The notes below the pieces were generated by a model. That model was given only the letters and a program-made list of their open reading frames with translations, was not told the DNA's origin and made no database searches. Positions 7,261 through 15,297 of a DNA stretch of 27,862 bases are shown here, one piece after another. The DNA comes from an uncultured Bacteroidota bacterium. Its GTDB lineage: Bacteria; Bacteroidota; Bacteroidia; Chitinophagales; Chitinophagaceae. The stretch lies in the NCBI GenBank assembly GCA_946479615.1, contig CAMLGR010000048.1, forward strand, positions 1 through 27,862, read 5' to 3'. The position numbers were made by a program, and so were the translations under genes. The number at the start of each line of letters is the position of its first letter. The stretch's first letter is position 1.

Positions 7261-9060
7261 ATGTCCGTTCACAAAATTCTGTTCCTCGCTTTTATAATAA
7301 GTATTTCAGTCACTGTTGCCCGTGCCCAGGATGCTGCAGCTGTCGATTCGATGAAGACAGCGCTTTCCAAAGTGACTACGCCAGCCGATAAAGCATACTG
7401 GCTGGATATGCTGGCACGTACTTCCATGAATGTAAACCTGGAAGAAGCAGAAAAATTCGGTAACCAGCTTATTGAAGTGGCAGAAGAATCGAGGGACAGG
7501 AAGCTGATGATAAAGGCCTATCTCTCCAATGGCACCCGCTGCAGTTATTTTGCCGGGAATAAAGATTATACCCAACGCTCCATCGATTATTTTACCAAGG
7601 CATTGGATATAGCGAAGCAAAACCGGCTCGATGCCCAGATCGGTGAATCCTTACTTAAACTGGCCAGCATCAACCTGGCAGTGCCGGACAAGGATAAAGC
7701 GCTGTCCTATGTGAACCAGGCTTTTTCTATTATCTCTACTCTCACGAATGATAGCTTAAAGGTAGCGGCTCATAATACCTATGGCGATACATATCTTGTC
7801 AGGAACGAAAAAACACTGGCACTGCGTCATTACTTTACCTCCTTACGCCTGGCCGAAGAGATTGGGAATTATCCGCTGATCAGGGAATCCAATATCAACC
7901 TGTCAGGATTTTATACGAGTATCGAAGATTACGATAAAGCGATTGATTATTATATGATTGCTGATAAAGCCCTCGATAATATTAAAGAAAGGAATGCACC
8001 TTATATGCATGTGATCGATATGAATAGTATCGGTAACCTGTATGCACAAAAGAAGAACTATGATATCGCTATCCGGTATTACGAAAGATCGCTGGCGATG
8101 GCCGATTCCATGCGTTTTCCTTCCATCAAGGTACCTGCTTATATAAGTTTACTGAATCAATACCTGCGAATGGACCAGCCGCAAAAGGCATTGACCTATT
8201 TTAATTCAGCAGAAGGGCAGTCATTACAGAAATACCTTAACAATTTCGGATTTACCGGCGTGATCGCACAGGCCTATGCGATCATCTACACCGAGCTGGG
8301 CAAATTCGATAGCGCACAATATTATTATGATAAAGCATCACCTTATTTCGAAAGCACGAATAACCAGGCCTCGAAAATGAATTATTATGTGCAGCTGGGT
8401 AATTATTATAAAAAGCTGGGTAAGTATGATAAGGCCATCGAACTGATGCTGAAAGTAGAAGATATGGCGATGAAGAATGGTCAACTGGAGGTAATTGAAA
8501 AAGGCGCGAAAGAACTTGATTCCCTCTACACCCAGACCGGGAATTTTGTACTCGCCAGTAAGTACAACAGTATCCGCTACCAGTATAAGGATAGTGTTGA
8601 AAAACTGAATAAGGAAAAGGAGCTGGCGCAGGTAGAAGCCGGCGATGAGCAATTGCGCCTGCAGCGGATTGAAAAGGAGAAGGAAGACGCCAAGCACAAA
8701 CGCTTTTACCTGCAATACCTTGCTATCACGATCGGCATCACGGCCTGTTTTGTTATCCTGGTTCTATTGGGAATGTTTAAAGTTTCGGCCGGCACCATCA
8801 AAATGATCGGCTTTTTTGCTTTCCTGATGTTCTTTGAGTTCATCTTTCTCATCTTCAAGAAAAATATATATGCGATAACTGAAGGGGAGCCCTGGAAGGA
8901 CCTTTTGTTCATGATCGGCCTGGCCGCTATCCTGCTGCCGCTTCACCACTGGCTGGAACACAGGGTGATCCATTACCTGACCTCGCATAACCGCCTGACA
9001 GCAGCCGGCAATCAATTGCGGACAAAGTTCTTTAGCCGGAGAAAGGATACGGATCATTAA
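7261..9060 (+). CDS. TPR protein with signal peptide and C-terminal multi-pass membrane domain
   Basis: The 599-aa protein begins with a Sec signal (cleavage expected after VARA, about residue 22). About eight TPR-like helical pairs follow (residues 40-430; for example YDKAIDYYMIADKALDNI, YDIAIRYYERSLAMADSM, KLGKYDKAIELML). A coiled-coil-like Glu/Lys stretch (about 440-480) leads into three or four membrane segments (about 485-570) and a short basic tail. The C-terminal motif GEPWKDLLFMIGLAAILLPL followed by HHWLEHRVIHYL looks like a conserved block. The architecture resembles periplasmic TPR sensors of Bacteroidota kinases, but no kinase or DNA-binding domain is attached. A near-consensus -7 box (TTAATTTG, 7233-7240) precedes it. 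Function unknown; a signalling or envelope scaffold role is inference. Confidence 0.8.
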   Translation: MSVHKILFLAFIISISVTVARAQDAAAVDSMKTALSKVTTPADKAYWLDMLARTSMNVNLEEAEKFGNQLIEVAEESRDRKLMIKAYLSNGTRCSYFAGNKDYTQRSIDYFTKALDIAKQNRLDAQIGESLLKLASINLAVPDKDKALSYVNQAFSIISTLTNDSLKVAAHNTYGDTYLVRNEKTLALRHYFTSLRLAEEIGNYPLIRESNINLSGFYTSIEDYDKAIDYYMIADKALDNIKERNAPYMHVIDMNSIGNLYAQKKNYDIAIRYYERSLAMADSMRFPSIKVPAYISLLNQYLRMDQPQKALTYFNSAEGQSLQKYLNNFGFTGVIAQAYAIIYTELGKFDSAQYYYDKASPYFESTNNQASKMNYYVQLGNYYKKLGKYDKAIELMLKVEDMAMKNGQLEVIEKGAKELDSLYTQTGNFVLASKYNSIRYQYKDSVEKLNKEKELAQVEAGDEQLRLQRIEKEKEDAKHKRFYLQYLAITIGITACFVILVLLGMFKVSAGTIKMIGFFAFLMFFEFIFLIFKKNIYAITEGEPWKDLLFMIGLAAILLPLHHWLEHRVIHYLTSHNRLTAAGNQLRTKFFSRRKDTDH

Positions 9061-9067
9061 GGAAGGT

Positions 9068-9075
9068 TATCTTTG
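9068..9075 (+). promoter_or_regulatory. Bacteroidota -7 box (TATCTTTG) for the DUF3109 gene
   Basis: An exact TAnnTTTG match lies 8 nt after the preceding stop codon. The predicted start near 9080 leaves about 12 nt before the GTG at 9092. No TTG is seen at -33. Confidence 0.45.
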
Positions 9076-9091
9076 CGCAAAATGACAATAC

Positions 9092-9685
9092 GTGATTGTA
9101 ATTGATAATATACTGGTAAGTGACGATGTGGTACAAAAGGAATTTGTCTGCGATCTCAGCAAATGCAAGGGCGGTTGCTGCGAAGAAGGTGATGCCGGTG
9201 CGCCGCTGGCCGATGATGAACTTGAGTTGATCCTAGAATATTATGAAAAAGTAAAACCCTATCTCACACCCCGTGCTATTGCCGAAATAGAGAAAAAAGG
9301 CAAGTATCAATATGACCGCGAGTTTGGCTGGGTGACACCTACACTGCCTTCCGATAACGAAATATGCGTTTACGGTTTCCGGGATGAAAAAGGGTATATC
9401 AAATGCGCATTTGAACAAGCCTATTACGATGGCATTATTCCCTGGAAAAAACCGATCAGTTGTCATTTATACCCCATTATTGCCAACAAAGGCAAGCATG
9501 GCGATTATGAGCGCGTGAATTATGAACCCAGGGAAAAATTATGCAGCCCGGCCTGCAGCCTCGGAAAAAAGCTAAAAGTACCTACCTACCAGTTCCTGAA
9601 AGAAGCGCTGATCAGGAAATACGGGGAAGAATTTTATAATACACTTGACCAGATTGCAAAGGAAGAATACACTCCATCTAAATAA
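9092..9685 (+). CDS. DUF3109 family cysteine-cluster protein
   Basis: The 197-aa product starts with GTG (MIVIDNILVSDDVVQKEFVC), the expected family N-terminus. Four Cys cluster at residues 20, 25, 29 and 30 (CDLSKCKGGCC). Further Cys lie in EICVYGF, IKCAF, ISCHLYPI and LCSPACSLGKK. This Cys layout resembles the YkgJ-type putative zinc- or iron-sulfur-binding proteins. No reaction is established for DUF3109. It sits 31 nt after the TPR gene and 193 nt before a LutB-type iron-sulfur protein, which fits a metal or redox link but does not prove one. Family recognition is good; function is open. Confidence 0.88.
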   Translation: MIVIDNILVSDDVVQKEFVCDLSKCKGGCCEEGDAGAPLADDELELILEYYEKVKPYLTPRAIAEIEKKGKYQYDREFGWVTPTLPSDNEICVYGFRDEKGYIKCAFEQAYYDGIIPWKKPISCHLYPIIANKGKHGDYERVNYEPREKLCSPACSLGKKLKVPTYQFLKEALIRKYGEEFYNTLDQIAKEEYTPSK

Positions 9686-9699
9686 CCGGGCTTCGGGTA

Positions 9700-9835
9700 A
9701 GAAAGAATAGAACGCGGATAGTACGGATGAACGGATTATAAATATATATTTTGTGTGTGCATCCTTCATTATTAAATCCTGATCATCGATGGATTAATCC
9801 CGGATTCTGCATGGTTCCTGGTCCGGGCATTCTTT
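9700..9835. repeat. Degraded CGGAT-type repeat spacer
   Basis: GCGGAT, ACGGAT and ACGGAT occur at about 8-9 nt intervals from 9715, and matching GGATTAATC/ATCC segments occur around 9758-9803 in the opposite sense. The arms are too diverged to pair cleanly. It may be a decayed member of the ~8-nt-periodic fold-back class. Otherwise the DUF3109-lutB gap shows only the lutB promoter. Confidence 0.35.
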
Positions 9836-9866
9836 AAAAAGAGTGGCAGGAAATCAAGTTCCGTAT

Positions 9867-9874
9867 TACATTTG
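9867..9874 (+). promoter_or_regulatory. Bacteroidota -7 box (TACATTTG) for lutB, probably leaderless
   Basis: An exact TAnnTTTG match whose expected start, about 5 nt downstream, is the A of the ATG at 9879. This favours that ATG over the upstream in-frame GTG at 9843, which lies before the promoter box. Confidence 0.55.
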
Positions 9875-9878
9875 TAGT

Positions 9879-11249
9879 ATGTCTGAAAGAGCCTCTTCAT
9901 TTACAGCCAAAAGCACGGAAAAAGCGGCGGATAAAGAACATCGCCGGAAGATCAATTTCAATATCGGGAAATACAATTCCGTTGTGCCGCAGGGTAAACA
10001 ACAATTCAGCGATGTACACCTGGCGCGTGAAAGAGCCAAGAACCTTAAATGGAAGGCTATTGAAACGCTGGATACACAACTGGAAACATTCGAAGCAGCA
10101 ATAACAAGGCGCGGTGCGAAAGTGATCTGGGCCGAGACAGCAGAACAGGCATTGGAAGAGATTAAAAAAATATGCGAAGAGAAGAATTGCAAAACGATCG
10201 TGAAGAGCAAGAGCATGGTGACGGAAGAAATACACCTTAATCATTTTTTAGAAAAAAACAATATCGAAAGTGTAGAAACGGATCTGGGTGAATACATACA
10301 GCAATTGGATAATGAGCCTCCCTATCATATTGTTACTCCGGCCATGCATAAAAGCAAAGAGGATGTAGCTAAATTGTTTGCTGAGAAACTGGGAACCGAT
10401 CCTGCATTAACACCGGAACAATTAACCCTGGTAGCCAGGTATAAACTAAGAGAAAAATATACGGCCGCGGAGATTGGTATTACCGGCGCTAATTTCATCA
10501 TTGCCGATACCGGCGCTATTGCTGTTACGGAAAATGAAGGAAACGCGCGCCTGAGTTGCGCCTGGCCAAAAACACATATTGTTATTGCGGGAATCGAAAA
10601 GGTAATTCCTTCCATGACGGACCTCGCTCTTTTCTGGCCGCTGCTTTCCACATTCGGTACGGGTCAGCGGATAACAGTATACAATACAATTGTGGCAGGT
10701 CCCCGCCAGGAAAATGAAGTGGACGGCCCGGAAGAAATGTATGTGATCCTGCTCGATAACGGCAGGACCAATATACTCGCCAATGAAAAACAACGCGAGA
10801 GTTTGTATTGTATTCGTTGCGGTGCCTGCCTGAACGCTTGCCCCGTGTATAAAAATATCGGTGGTCACGCGTATGAAGCGACCTATAGCGGACCGATCGG
10901 TTCTGTCATTACCCCGCATCTCAGCGGTATGGCCGAATGGAAACACCTGAGTTACGCTTCTTCTCTTTGCGGTAATTGTACGGAGGTATGCGCCGTGAAG
11001 ATCAACCTGCATGAATTACTTTTAGAAAACAGGCACGAAGCGGTTGATGAAGGCCAAAGCAATTTTTCCGAAAGAATGGGTTGGAAAATGTGGAAGCAGG
11101 CGATGCTGCATCGCGGTATGATGAATATGGGAAATGCTTCGATCAAAAACTGGGTGGTGAATGCGTTATTGAAAGGCTGGACGGAGCACCGCGGAAAAAT
11201 GGAGTTCCCTAAAAAATCCTTTAACCAGATGTGGAAGGAAAAGAAATAA
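9879..11249 (+). CDS. LutB/LldF-type LUD-domain iron-sulfur protein
   Basis: The 456-aa product has an N-terminal LUD domain (about residues 60-300; for example KSKSMVTEEIHL and GANFIIADTGAIAVTENEGN). A ferredoxin-like region follows with C-x2-C-x2-C-x3-C-P (YCIRCGACLNACP, about 325) and C-x2-C-x3-C (LCGNCTEVCAV, about 380); the second motif has Ala where Pro is usual. A C-terminal helical segment follows. In Bacillus LutB works with LutA and LutC to oxidise L-lactate to pyruvate. Here no LutA or LutC is adjacent, so a lactate role is not secured and another electron-transfer role is possible. A polysaccharide-deacetylase-like gene begins 32 nt downstream. Confidence 0.88.
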   Translation: MSERASSFTAKSTEKAADKEHRRKINFNIGKYNSVVPQGKQQFSDVHLARERAKNLKWKAIETLDTQLETFEAAITRRGAKVIWAETAEQALEEIKKICEEKNCKTIVKSKSMVTEEIHLNHFLEKNNIESVETDLGEYIQQLDNEPPYHIVTPAMHKSKEDVAKLFAEKLGTDPALTPEQLTLVARYKLREKYTAAEIGITGANFIIADTGAIAVTENEGNARLSCAWPKTHIVIAGIEKVIPSMTDLALFWPLLSTFGTGQRITVYNTIVAGPRQENEVDGPEEMYVILLDNGRTNILANEKQRESLYCIRCGACLNACPVYKNIGGHAYEATYSGPIGSVITPHLSGMAEWKHLSYASSLCGNCTEVCAVKINLHELLLENRHEAVDEGQSNFSERMGWKMWKQAMLHRGMMNMGNASIKNWVVNALLKGWTEHRGKMEFPKKSFNQMWKEKK

Positions 11250-11281
11250 ATTGAACCATCCTTTATCCGAAACATACCAGC

Positions 11282-12583
11282 TTGCTAGTTTATACCTTAT
11301 CCATAACGCCCCGGCTCTCCTATATTTTTAATTTTATCGGCAAGGAGATCATTGGAGAAGCTTTTCAATTCACTACCGATATAGATGCTTTCAGGGAATA
11401 CCCGGGAGCGAAGATCAATTATACGAAGGACCGTGTCAGCGATGCAGGGTTTCATATTCAGCCGCACAGCTTATTATTTGAAAATACGATTCAGCCCCAG
11501 GCGATTTCCTGCTTTCCTTTACATAACAGCAAAGCATTTTTTGCAACTGACGGCGATCTTCCTTTTGATATTTTTGCCGCTTCTTTTTATTTGCTGAGCC
11601 GGTATGAAGAATATCTTCCTCATGAAAAAGATATGTATGGAAGATATGCGCATGAAAATTCACTGGCATGGAAAGAAGGATTTTTAAATCAACCGCTTGT
11701 CAATAACTGGCTCAAATGGTTAAAGGACGCACTCAATAAAAAATTCCCTTCTCTTGTCGTGCGTTATCCTTCTTTTGCTTTCGTACCTACCTATGATATC
11801 GATATGGCCTGGACATACCGGCACAAAGGCTGGCGGCGAAGTATCGGCGGACTGTTCCGTTCATTGCTCACCGGTAAATGGAAAGCGTTTATGGAACGAA
11901 TACAGGTTCTTCGCAAAAAACAAAAAGACCCTTATGATACCTATGGCTGGATGAACCAGTTGCATGTAAGGCATAAGTTAAAACCTTATTACTTTTTCCT
12001 GGTAGCAGAAAGAAAAAGCCGGTATGACAAAAATATACCACCTGCCCATCCGGCTATGAAGGACCTGATCTATGACCAGGTGATCCGTTATCCGGTCGGC
12101 ATCCATCCATCCTGGCGAAGTGGTGATGAACCCGGATTGCTGACATCCGAGATCGAAAAATTAAAAAAGATTACCGGTACTAGTATCCAATCTTCACGTC
12201 AGCATTATATCCGGTTTACGTTACCGGATACTTTCAGAAGGTTGATCGAAGAGAATATACGATTCGATTTTTCTATGGGGTATGGAAGCATCAATGGTTT
12301 CCGTGCTTCGGTTACTTCTCCTTTTTATTGGTATGATCTTGCAAAAGAGCAAACCACCGATCTCCTGCTTTTCCCTTTTTGTTTTATGGATGCGAACGCT
12401 TACTATGAACAAAAGTTGACCACAACACAGGCGCTGGAAGAAATGAAGCAATACTATAATACAGTGCTGGCGGTGAATGGAACGTTTATTATGATCTGGC
12501 ATAACTCCTTCCTGGGCACCGATCCTTTATTCACAGGATGGAAAGAAATATATGAGCAGTTTATAAAAGAAGTAGCTTCTTAA
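11282..12583 (+). CDS. Polysaccharide deacetylase-like (NodB-type) protein
   Basis: The 433-aa product has an N-terminal Bacteroidota-specific region (about 1-160, with DIFAASFYLLSRYEEY near 96-111) and a C-terminal NodB-like barrel. Visible barrel motifs are VPTYDIDMAWTY with Asp172 and Asp174, GIHPSW near 275 supplying a metal-binding His, RQHYIRF, and DFSMGYGSINGFRASVTSPF near 330-350. These match the divergent deacetylases annotated around cell-surface polysaccharide genes. No signal peptide is seen, so it appears cytoplasmic. The start is TTG, since no ATG precedes a position deep in the protein and MLVYTLSITPRLSYIF fits the family start. It follows lutB by 32 nt. Its TAA overlaps the TAA of the convergent EamA gene (shared TTAA). 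Confidence 0.82.
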   Translation: MLVYTLSITPRLSYIFNFIGKEIIGEAFQFTTDIDAFREYPGAKINYTKDRVSDAGFHIQPHSLLFENTIQPQAISCFPLHNSKAFFATDGDLPFDIFAASFYLLSRYEEYLPHEKDMYGRYAHENSLAWKEGFLNQPLVNNWLKWLKDALNKKFPSLVVRYPSFAFVPTYDIDMAWTYRHKGWRRSIGGLFRSLLTGKWKAFMERIQVLRKKQKDPYDTYGWMNQLHVRHKLKPYYFFLVAERKSRYDKNIPPAHPAMKDLIYDQVIRYPVGIHPSWRSGDEPGLLTSEIEKLKKITGTSIQSSRQHYIRFTLPDTFRRLIEENIRFDFSMGYGSINGFRASVTSPFYWYDLAKEQTTDLLLFPFCFMDANAYYEQKLTTTQALEEMKQYYNTVLAVNGTFIMIWHNSFLGTDPLFTGWKEIYEQFIKEVAS

Positions 12584-13590
12584 ACAGCTTCAGGTTCGGG
12601 TTGTTCAGGTCGTGGTAACGGCGTTTTATAGGCTTTATTGACAAGGTACACGCCGGCCAAGGCTACCAATCCACCGACCGAGATAAAAAGGGTGAGTTTT
12701 TCATCAAAGAAAACAGAACCTATCAATACAGCTACAATAGGATTGATATAGGCGTATAAAGAAGTTTGTTCGGTAGTAAGATTTTGCAACGCATACATAT
12801 ATGCTACAAAAGAAATGACGGAACCGAATATAACGAGATACGCAATAGCGATCCAAGATTGTGAAGGGATCGCCGTAATGCTGATCGATTGATTGGTCAA
12901 TGATGAAACACTCAATACAGCCAGCCCCGAAATCACCATCTGCAATCCCAGGCTGAAATAAGGATTGAAATCGCCCGCTTTTTTCTTGGTGTATAAAGTA
13001 CCAAAGGCCCATGTCCAGGTAGCGATCAGCGAAAGGATAATTCCCAGCCTGAAATCAGCGACGAGAAAATCATCGAGGTGTTCGTAAAAGATGATACAGA
13101 CGCCGGCAAATCCCAGTAATAAACCCATTACTGCTTTTACAGGAATTCTTTCTGCTGTAAAAAAGCCGATCACTACCAGCCATAAAGGAAATATAGCGCC
13201 GATAATAGAACCCAGGCCGGCGGAAATATATTTTACCCCGACCGTGCTAAGCCCATTGCTCAATGCAAAATTCAAAATGCTGAGGATTATCACGGACCAC
13301 CATTCTTTTCCTTTGGGTAGTTTGGCTCCTTTCAGCAGGAAGAAAATAACATAACAGCTACCTCCCAATAATTGGCGGATACCCGCTAATTGCAATGCCG
13401 GCATATGATGCACCCCTGCTCTCGATGCCACCCAGGTAGTGCCCCAGAAAAAACAGACCAGGGATAAAGCAAACAATGCTTTCCCCTTTGAACCTTTTCT
13501 CCGGAAGTTCAGTGGGTTGAGCAATGAGAGCTGGTTTTTCGCCACTCCCACAAACTCCAGGGTTGTTTTTGAAAGATTAAAACGGGACAT
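12580..13590 (-). CDS. EamA family (DMT superfamily) transporter
   Basis: The 336-aa product has ten hydrophobic segments arranged as two EamA repeats: the first starts LFALSLVCFFWGTTWVASRAG (about residues 40-60), the second begins near 190 (IILSLIATWTWAFGTLYTKK). EamA proteins export or import small metabolites such as amino acids; the substrate cannot be predicted here. The first 35 residues form a basic, non-membrane extension that most relatives lack, so a later start is possible, although no ATG lies between. It is downstream of purH with a 60-nt gap holding a hairpin. Its 3' end overlaps the deacetylase gene by 4 nt. Confidence 0.9.
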   Translation of the reverse strand: MSRFNLSKTTLEFVGVAKNQLSLLNPLNFRRKGSKGKALFALSLVCFFWGTTWVASRAGVHHMPALQLAGIRQLLGGSCYVIFFLLKGAKLPKGKEWWSVIILSILNFALSNGLSTVGVKYISAGLGSIIGAIFPLWLVVIGFFTAERIPVKAVMGLLLGFAGVCIIFYEHLDDFLVADFRLGIILSLIATWTWAFGTLYTKKKAGDFNPYFSLGLQMVISGLAVLSVSSLTNQSISITAIPSQSWIAIAYLVIFGSVISFVAYMYALQNLTTEQTSLYAYINPIVAVLIGSVFFDEKLTLFISVGGLVALAGVYLVNKAYKTPLPRPEQPEPEAV

Positions 13591-13597
13591 AAGGAAT

Positions 13598-13629
13598 TTT
13601 TGAAATTCCGGAATGAGGAAATTTCAAAA
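13598..13629. repeat. TTTTGAAATT(T)CC inverted repeat between purH and the EamA gene
   Basis: Arms 13598-13609 and 13617-13629 pair over 12 nt with a one-base bulge around a 7-nt loop. It lies just upstream of the EamA ATG and 21 nt after the purH stop codon. It could end purH transcripts or lie in the EamA leader. Confidence 0.55.
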
Positions 13630-13650
13630 CAAATAATTACCTGTGCTGCA

Positions 13651-15174
13651 CTAATGCTTAAAATGCCGTAATCCGGTTATAACCATCGCCAGGTTGTTTT
13701 GCCTGCAATATTCGATGGAATCATTGTCACGGATAGAGCCACCGGGTTGGATGAATGCGGTAATACCAGCTTCATGTCCTAATTGCACACAATCATTAAA
13801 CGGGAAAAATGCGTCACTGGCCATTACTGCACCTTGCAGATCAAATTTAAACTGTTTTGCTTTTTCAACTGCCTGGCGTAATGAATCAATACGGCTTGTC
13901 TGACCACATCCCTTACCTACCAGTTGCCTGTTCTTTACCAATGCAATAGCATTTGATTTCAAATGTTTACAGATAAGATTGGCAAAAGCCAGATCTGCTT
14001 TTTCCGTAGCATTGCTTTCGCGACCGCCGCTTTCTTTCCATTCAGAGAAATTGCCTTTATCGAGACCCTGGATCAATACACCATTCAATACAGATTTATA
14101 TTGTTCGGTAGTGCCAGGCTGTGTTTTCAATTGCAGGAGTATCCGGTTCTTTTTTGATTTTAATAAAGCCAGTGCATCTTCATCAAAAGAAGGGGCGATC
14201 AATACTTCAAAGAAAATTTCATTGATCGCTTCGGCGGTAGCTTTATCAATCGTTCCATTGCTTACCAGTACGCCGCCAAACGCACTTTCAGGATCACCGG
14301 CAAGAGCCGCATCCCAGCTTTCCTTAACCGTTTTGCGTTGTGCTACGCCGCAGACATTGGTATGTTTGATGATGGCAAACGTGCTTTCCGTTGCGGAAGA
14401 TGAAAACTCAGCTATTAATTGCATAGCTGCATCCACATCCACGAGGTTGTTGTAAGAGAGCTCTTTCCCGTTGAGCTGGTTGAACAGTTTATCCAAATCA
14501 CCATAAAAGACACCTGACTGGTGTGGATTCTCACCATAGCGCATAGCTTTTGGATTGGTGATGGATTCCAGGAAATATAAAGAGCTGGAAGGATTAAAAT
14601 ATTTCGCGATAGCCACATCATAATGTGCTACTACTTCAAATGCCTTGGCAGCAAATGATTTTCTTTGTTCGATGGTTGTTTCAGCTTTCTGATCTTTTAG
14701 TAACTGTTCCAGCTCTGCATATTCTTTTTTCGCAGCTATCACTACCACATCCCTGAAATTTTTTGCAGCACCACGGATCATAGAGGGTCCACCGATATCG
14801 ATTTTTTCAATGATCGATTTTTCATCAGTGGTGGAAGCCACCGTTTCCTCGAAAGGATAAAGATCAACAATGACCAGGTCCAGTTCGGGAATATTATACT
14901 GCTTCATTTCAGCCAGATCGGTCTCGACATTTCTTCTTCCCAGGATCCCACCGAACACAGATGGATGCAGGGTCTTTACACGTCCGCCTAAAATAGAAGG
15001 ATAAGTAGTCAGGTTTTCAACCGGCACTACAGGTATTCCCAGTTTTTCGATGAATTGTTGCGTACCACCGGTAGAATAGATCGTAACGCCGAGTTCTGAT
15101 AACTGTTTTACGATATTTTCCAGGCCGTCTTTATAAAAAACAGAGATGAGTGCAGATTGAATTTTTTTGTTCAT
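13651..15174 (-). CDS. purH: Bifunctional AICAR formyltransferase/IMP cyclohydrolase
   Basis: PurH carries out the last two steps of de novo IMP synthesis: formylation of AICAR with 10-formyl-THF, then ring closure. The 507-aa product has the N-terminal MGS-fold cyclohydrolase (residues 1-190: ALISVFYKDGLENIV, STGGTQQFIE, GGRVKTLHPSVFGGIL, IDIGGPSMIRGAAKN). The C-terminal transformylase has AMRYGENPHQSGVFYG, SYNNLVDVDAA and AIIKHTNVCGVA, which holds the catalytic Lys-His. It also has GKGCGQTSRIDS and VMASDAFFPFND. Length and motifs are complete. A well-formed promoter (TTG, 19 nt, TACCTTTG) at 15268-15297 overlaps the comEC 3' end and leaves a leader of about 89 nt. The EamA transporter gene follows downstream. 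Confidence 0.97.
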   Translation of the reverse strand: MNKKIQSALISVFYKDGLENIVKQLSELGVTIYSTGGTQQFIEKLGIPVVPVENLTTYPSILGGRVKTLHPSVFGGILGRRNVETDLAEMKQYNIPELDLVIVDLYPFEETVASTTDEKSIIEKIDIGGPSMIRGAAKNFRDVVVIAAKKEYAELEQLLKDQKAETTIEQRKSFAAKAFEVVAHYDVAIAKYFNPSSSLYFLESITNPKAMRYGENPHQSGVFYGDLDKLFNQLNGKELSYNNLVDVDAAMQLIAEFSSSATESTFAIIKHTNVCGVAQRKTVKESWDAALAGDPESAFGGVLVSNGTIDKATAEAINEIFFEVLIAPSFDEDALALLKSKKNRILLQLKTQPGTTEQYKSVLNGVLIQGLDKGNFSEWKESGGRESNATEKADLAFANLICKHLKSNAIALVKNRQLVGKGCGQTSRIDSLRQAVEKAKQFKFDLQGAVMASDAFFPFNDCVQLGHEAGITAFIQPGGSIRDNDSIEYCRQNNLAMVITGLRHFKH

Positions 15175-15229
15175 AATTGATAAAAAATTGAAAGGATCAT
15201 GTCTTTAAAAGGCGGCAAGCAAGCTATGG

Positions 15230-15257
15230 GCCTGCTTTTGCTACTGGTTTGGCAGGC
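15230..15257 (-). promoter_or_regulatory. Possible hairpin in the purH leader
   Basis: GCCTGC and GCAGGC can pair (6 bp) around a 16-nt loop inside the predicted 89-nt purH leader. No known purine or other riboswitch consensus is recognisable, so this is only a structure to test. Confidence 0.25.
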
Positions 15258-15267
15258 TGGCGAGGCG

Positions 15268-15297
15268 CAAAGGTAAGTTACCGAAGGTTTATAGCAA
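15268..15297 (-). promoter_or_regulatory. purH promoter (TTG-N19-TACCTTTG)
   Basis: Both elements of the Bacteroidota sigma promoter are present on the minus strand: TTG at 15295-15297, a spacer of 19 nt, and an exact -7 box TACCTTTG at 15268-15275. The predicted start is near 15263. The -33 element lies inside the last codons of comEC, whose stop codon is at 15278-15280. Confidence 0.7.

Noticed and set aside
8338..8715. A 125-codon minus-strand open frame with a hydrophobic start
   Set aside because: It is antisense to the TPR gene; its hydrophobicity is the mirror of the charged TPR helices.
10446..11012. A 188-codon minus-strand open frame
   Set aside because: It is antisense to the conserved LutB sequence including the Cys motifs, and has no recognisable domain.
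13979..14455. A 158-codon plus-strand open frame
   Set aside because: It is antisense to the transformylase half of purH, which is complete and conserved.
15175..15277. Purine riboswitch in the purH leader
   Set aside because: No conserved three-way-junction core or known aptamer pattern could be seen; only a weak 6-bp hairpin.
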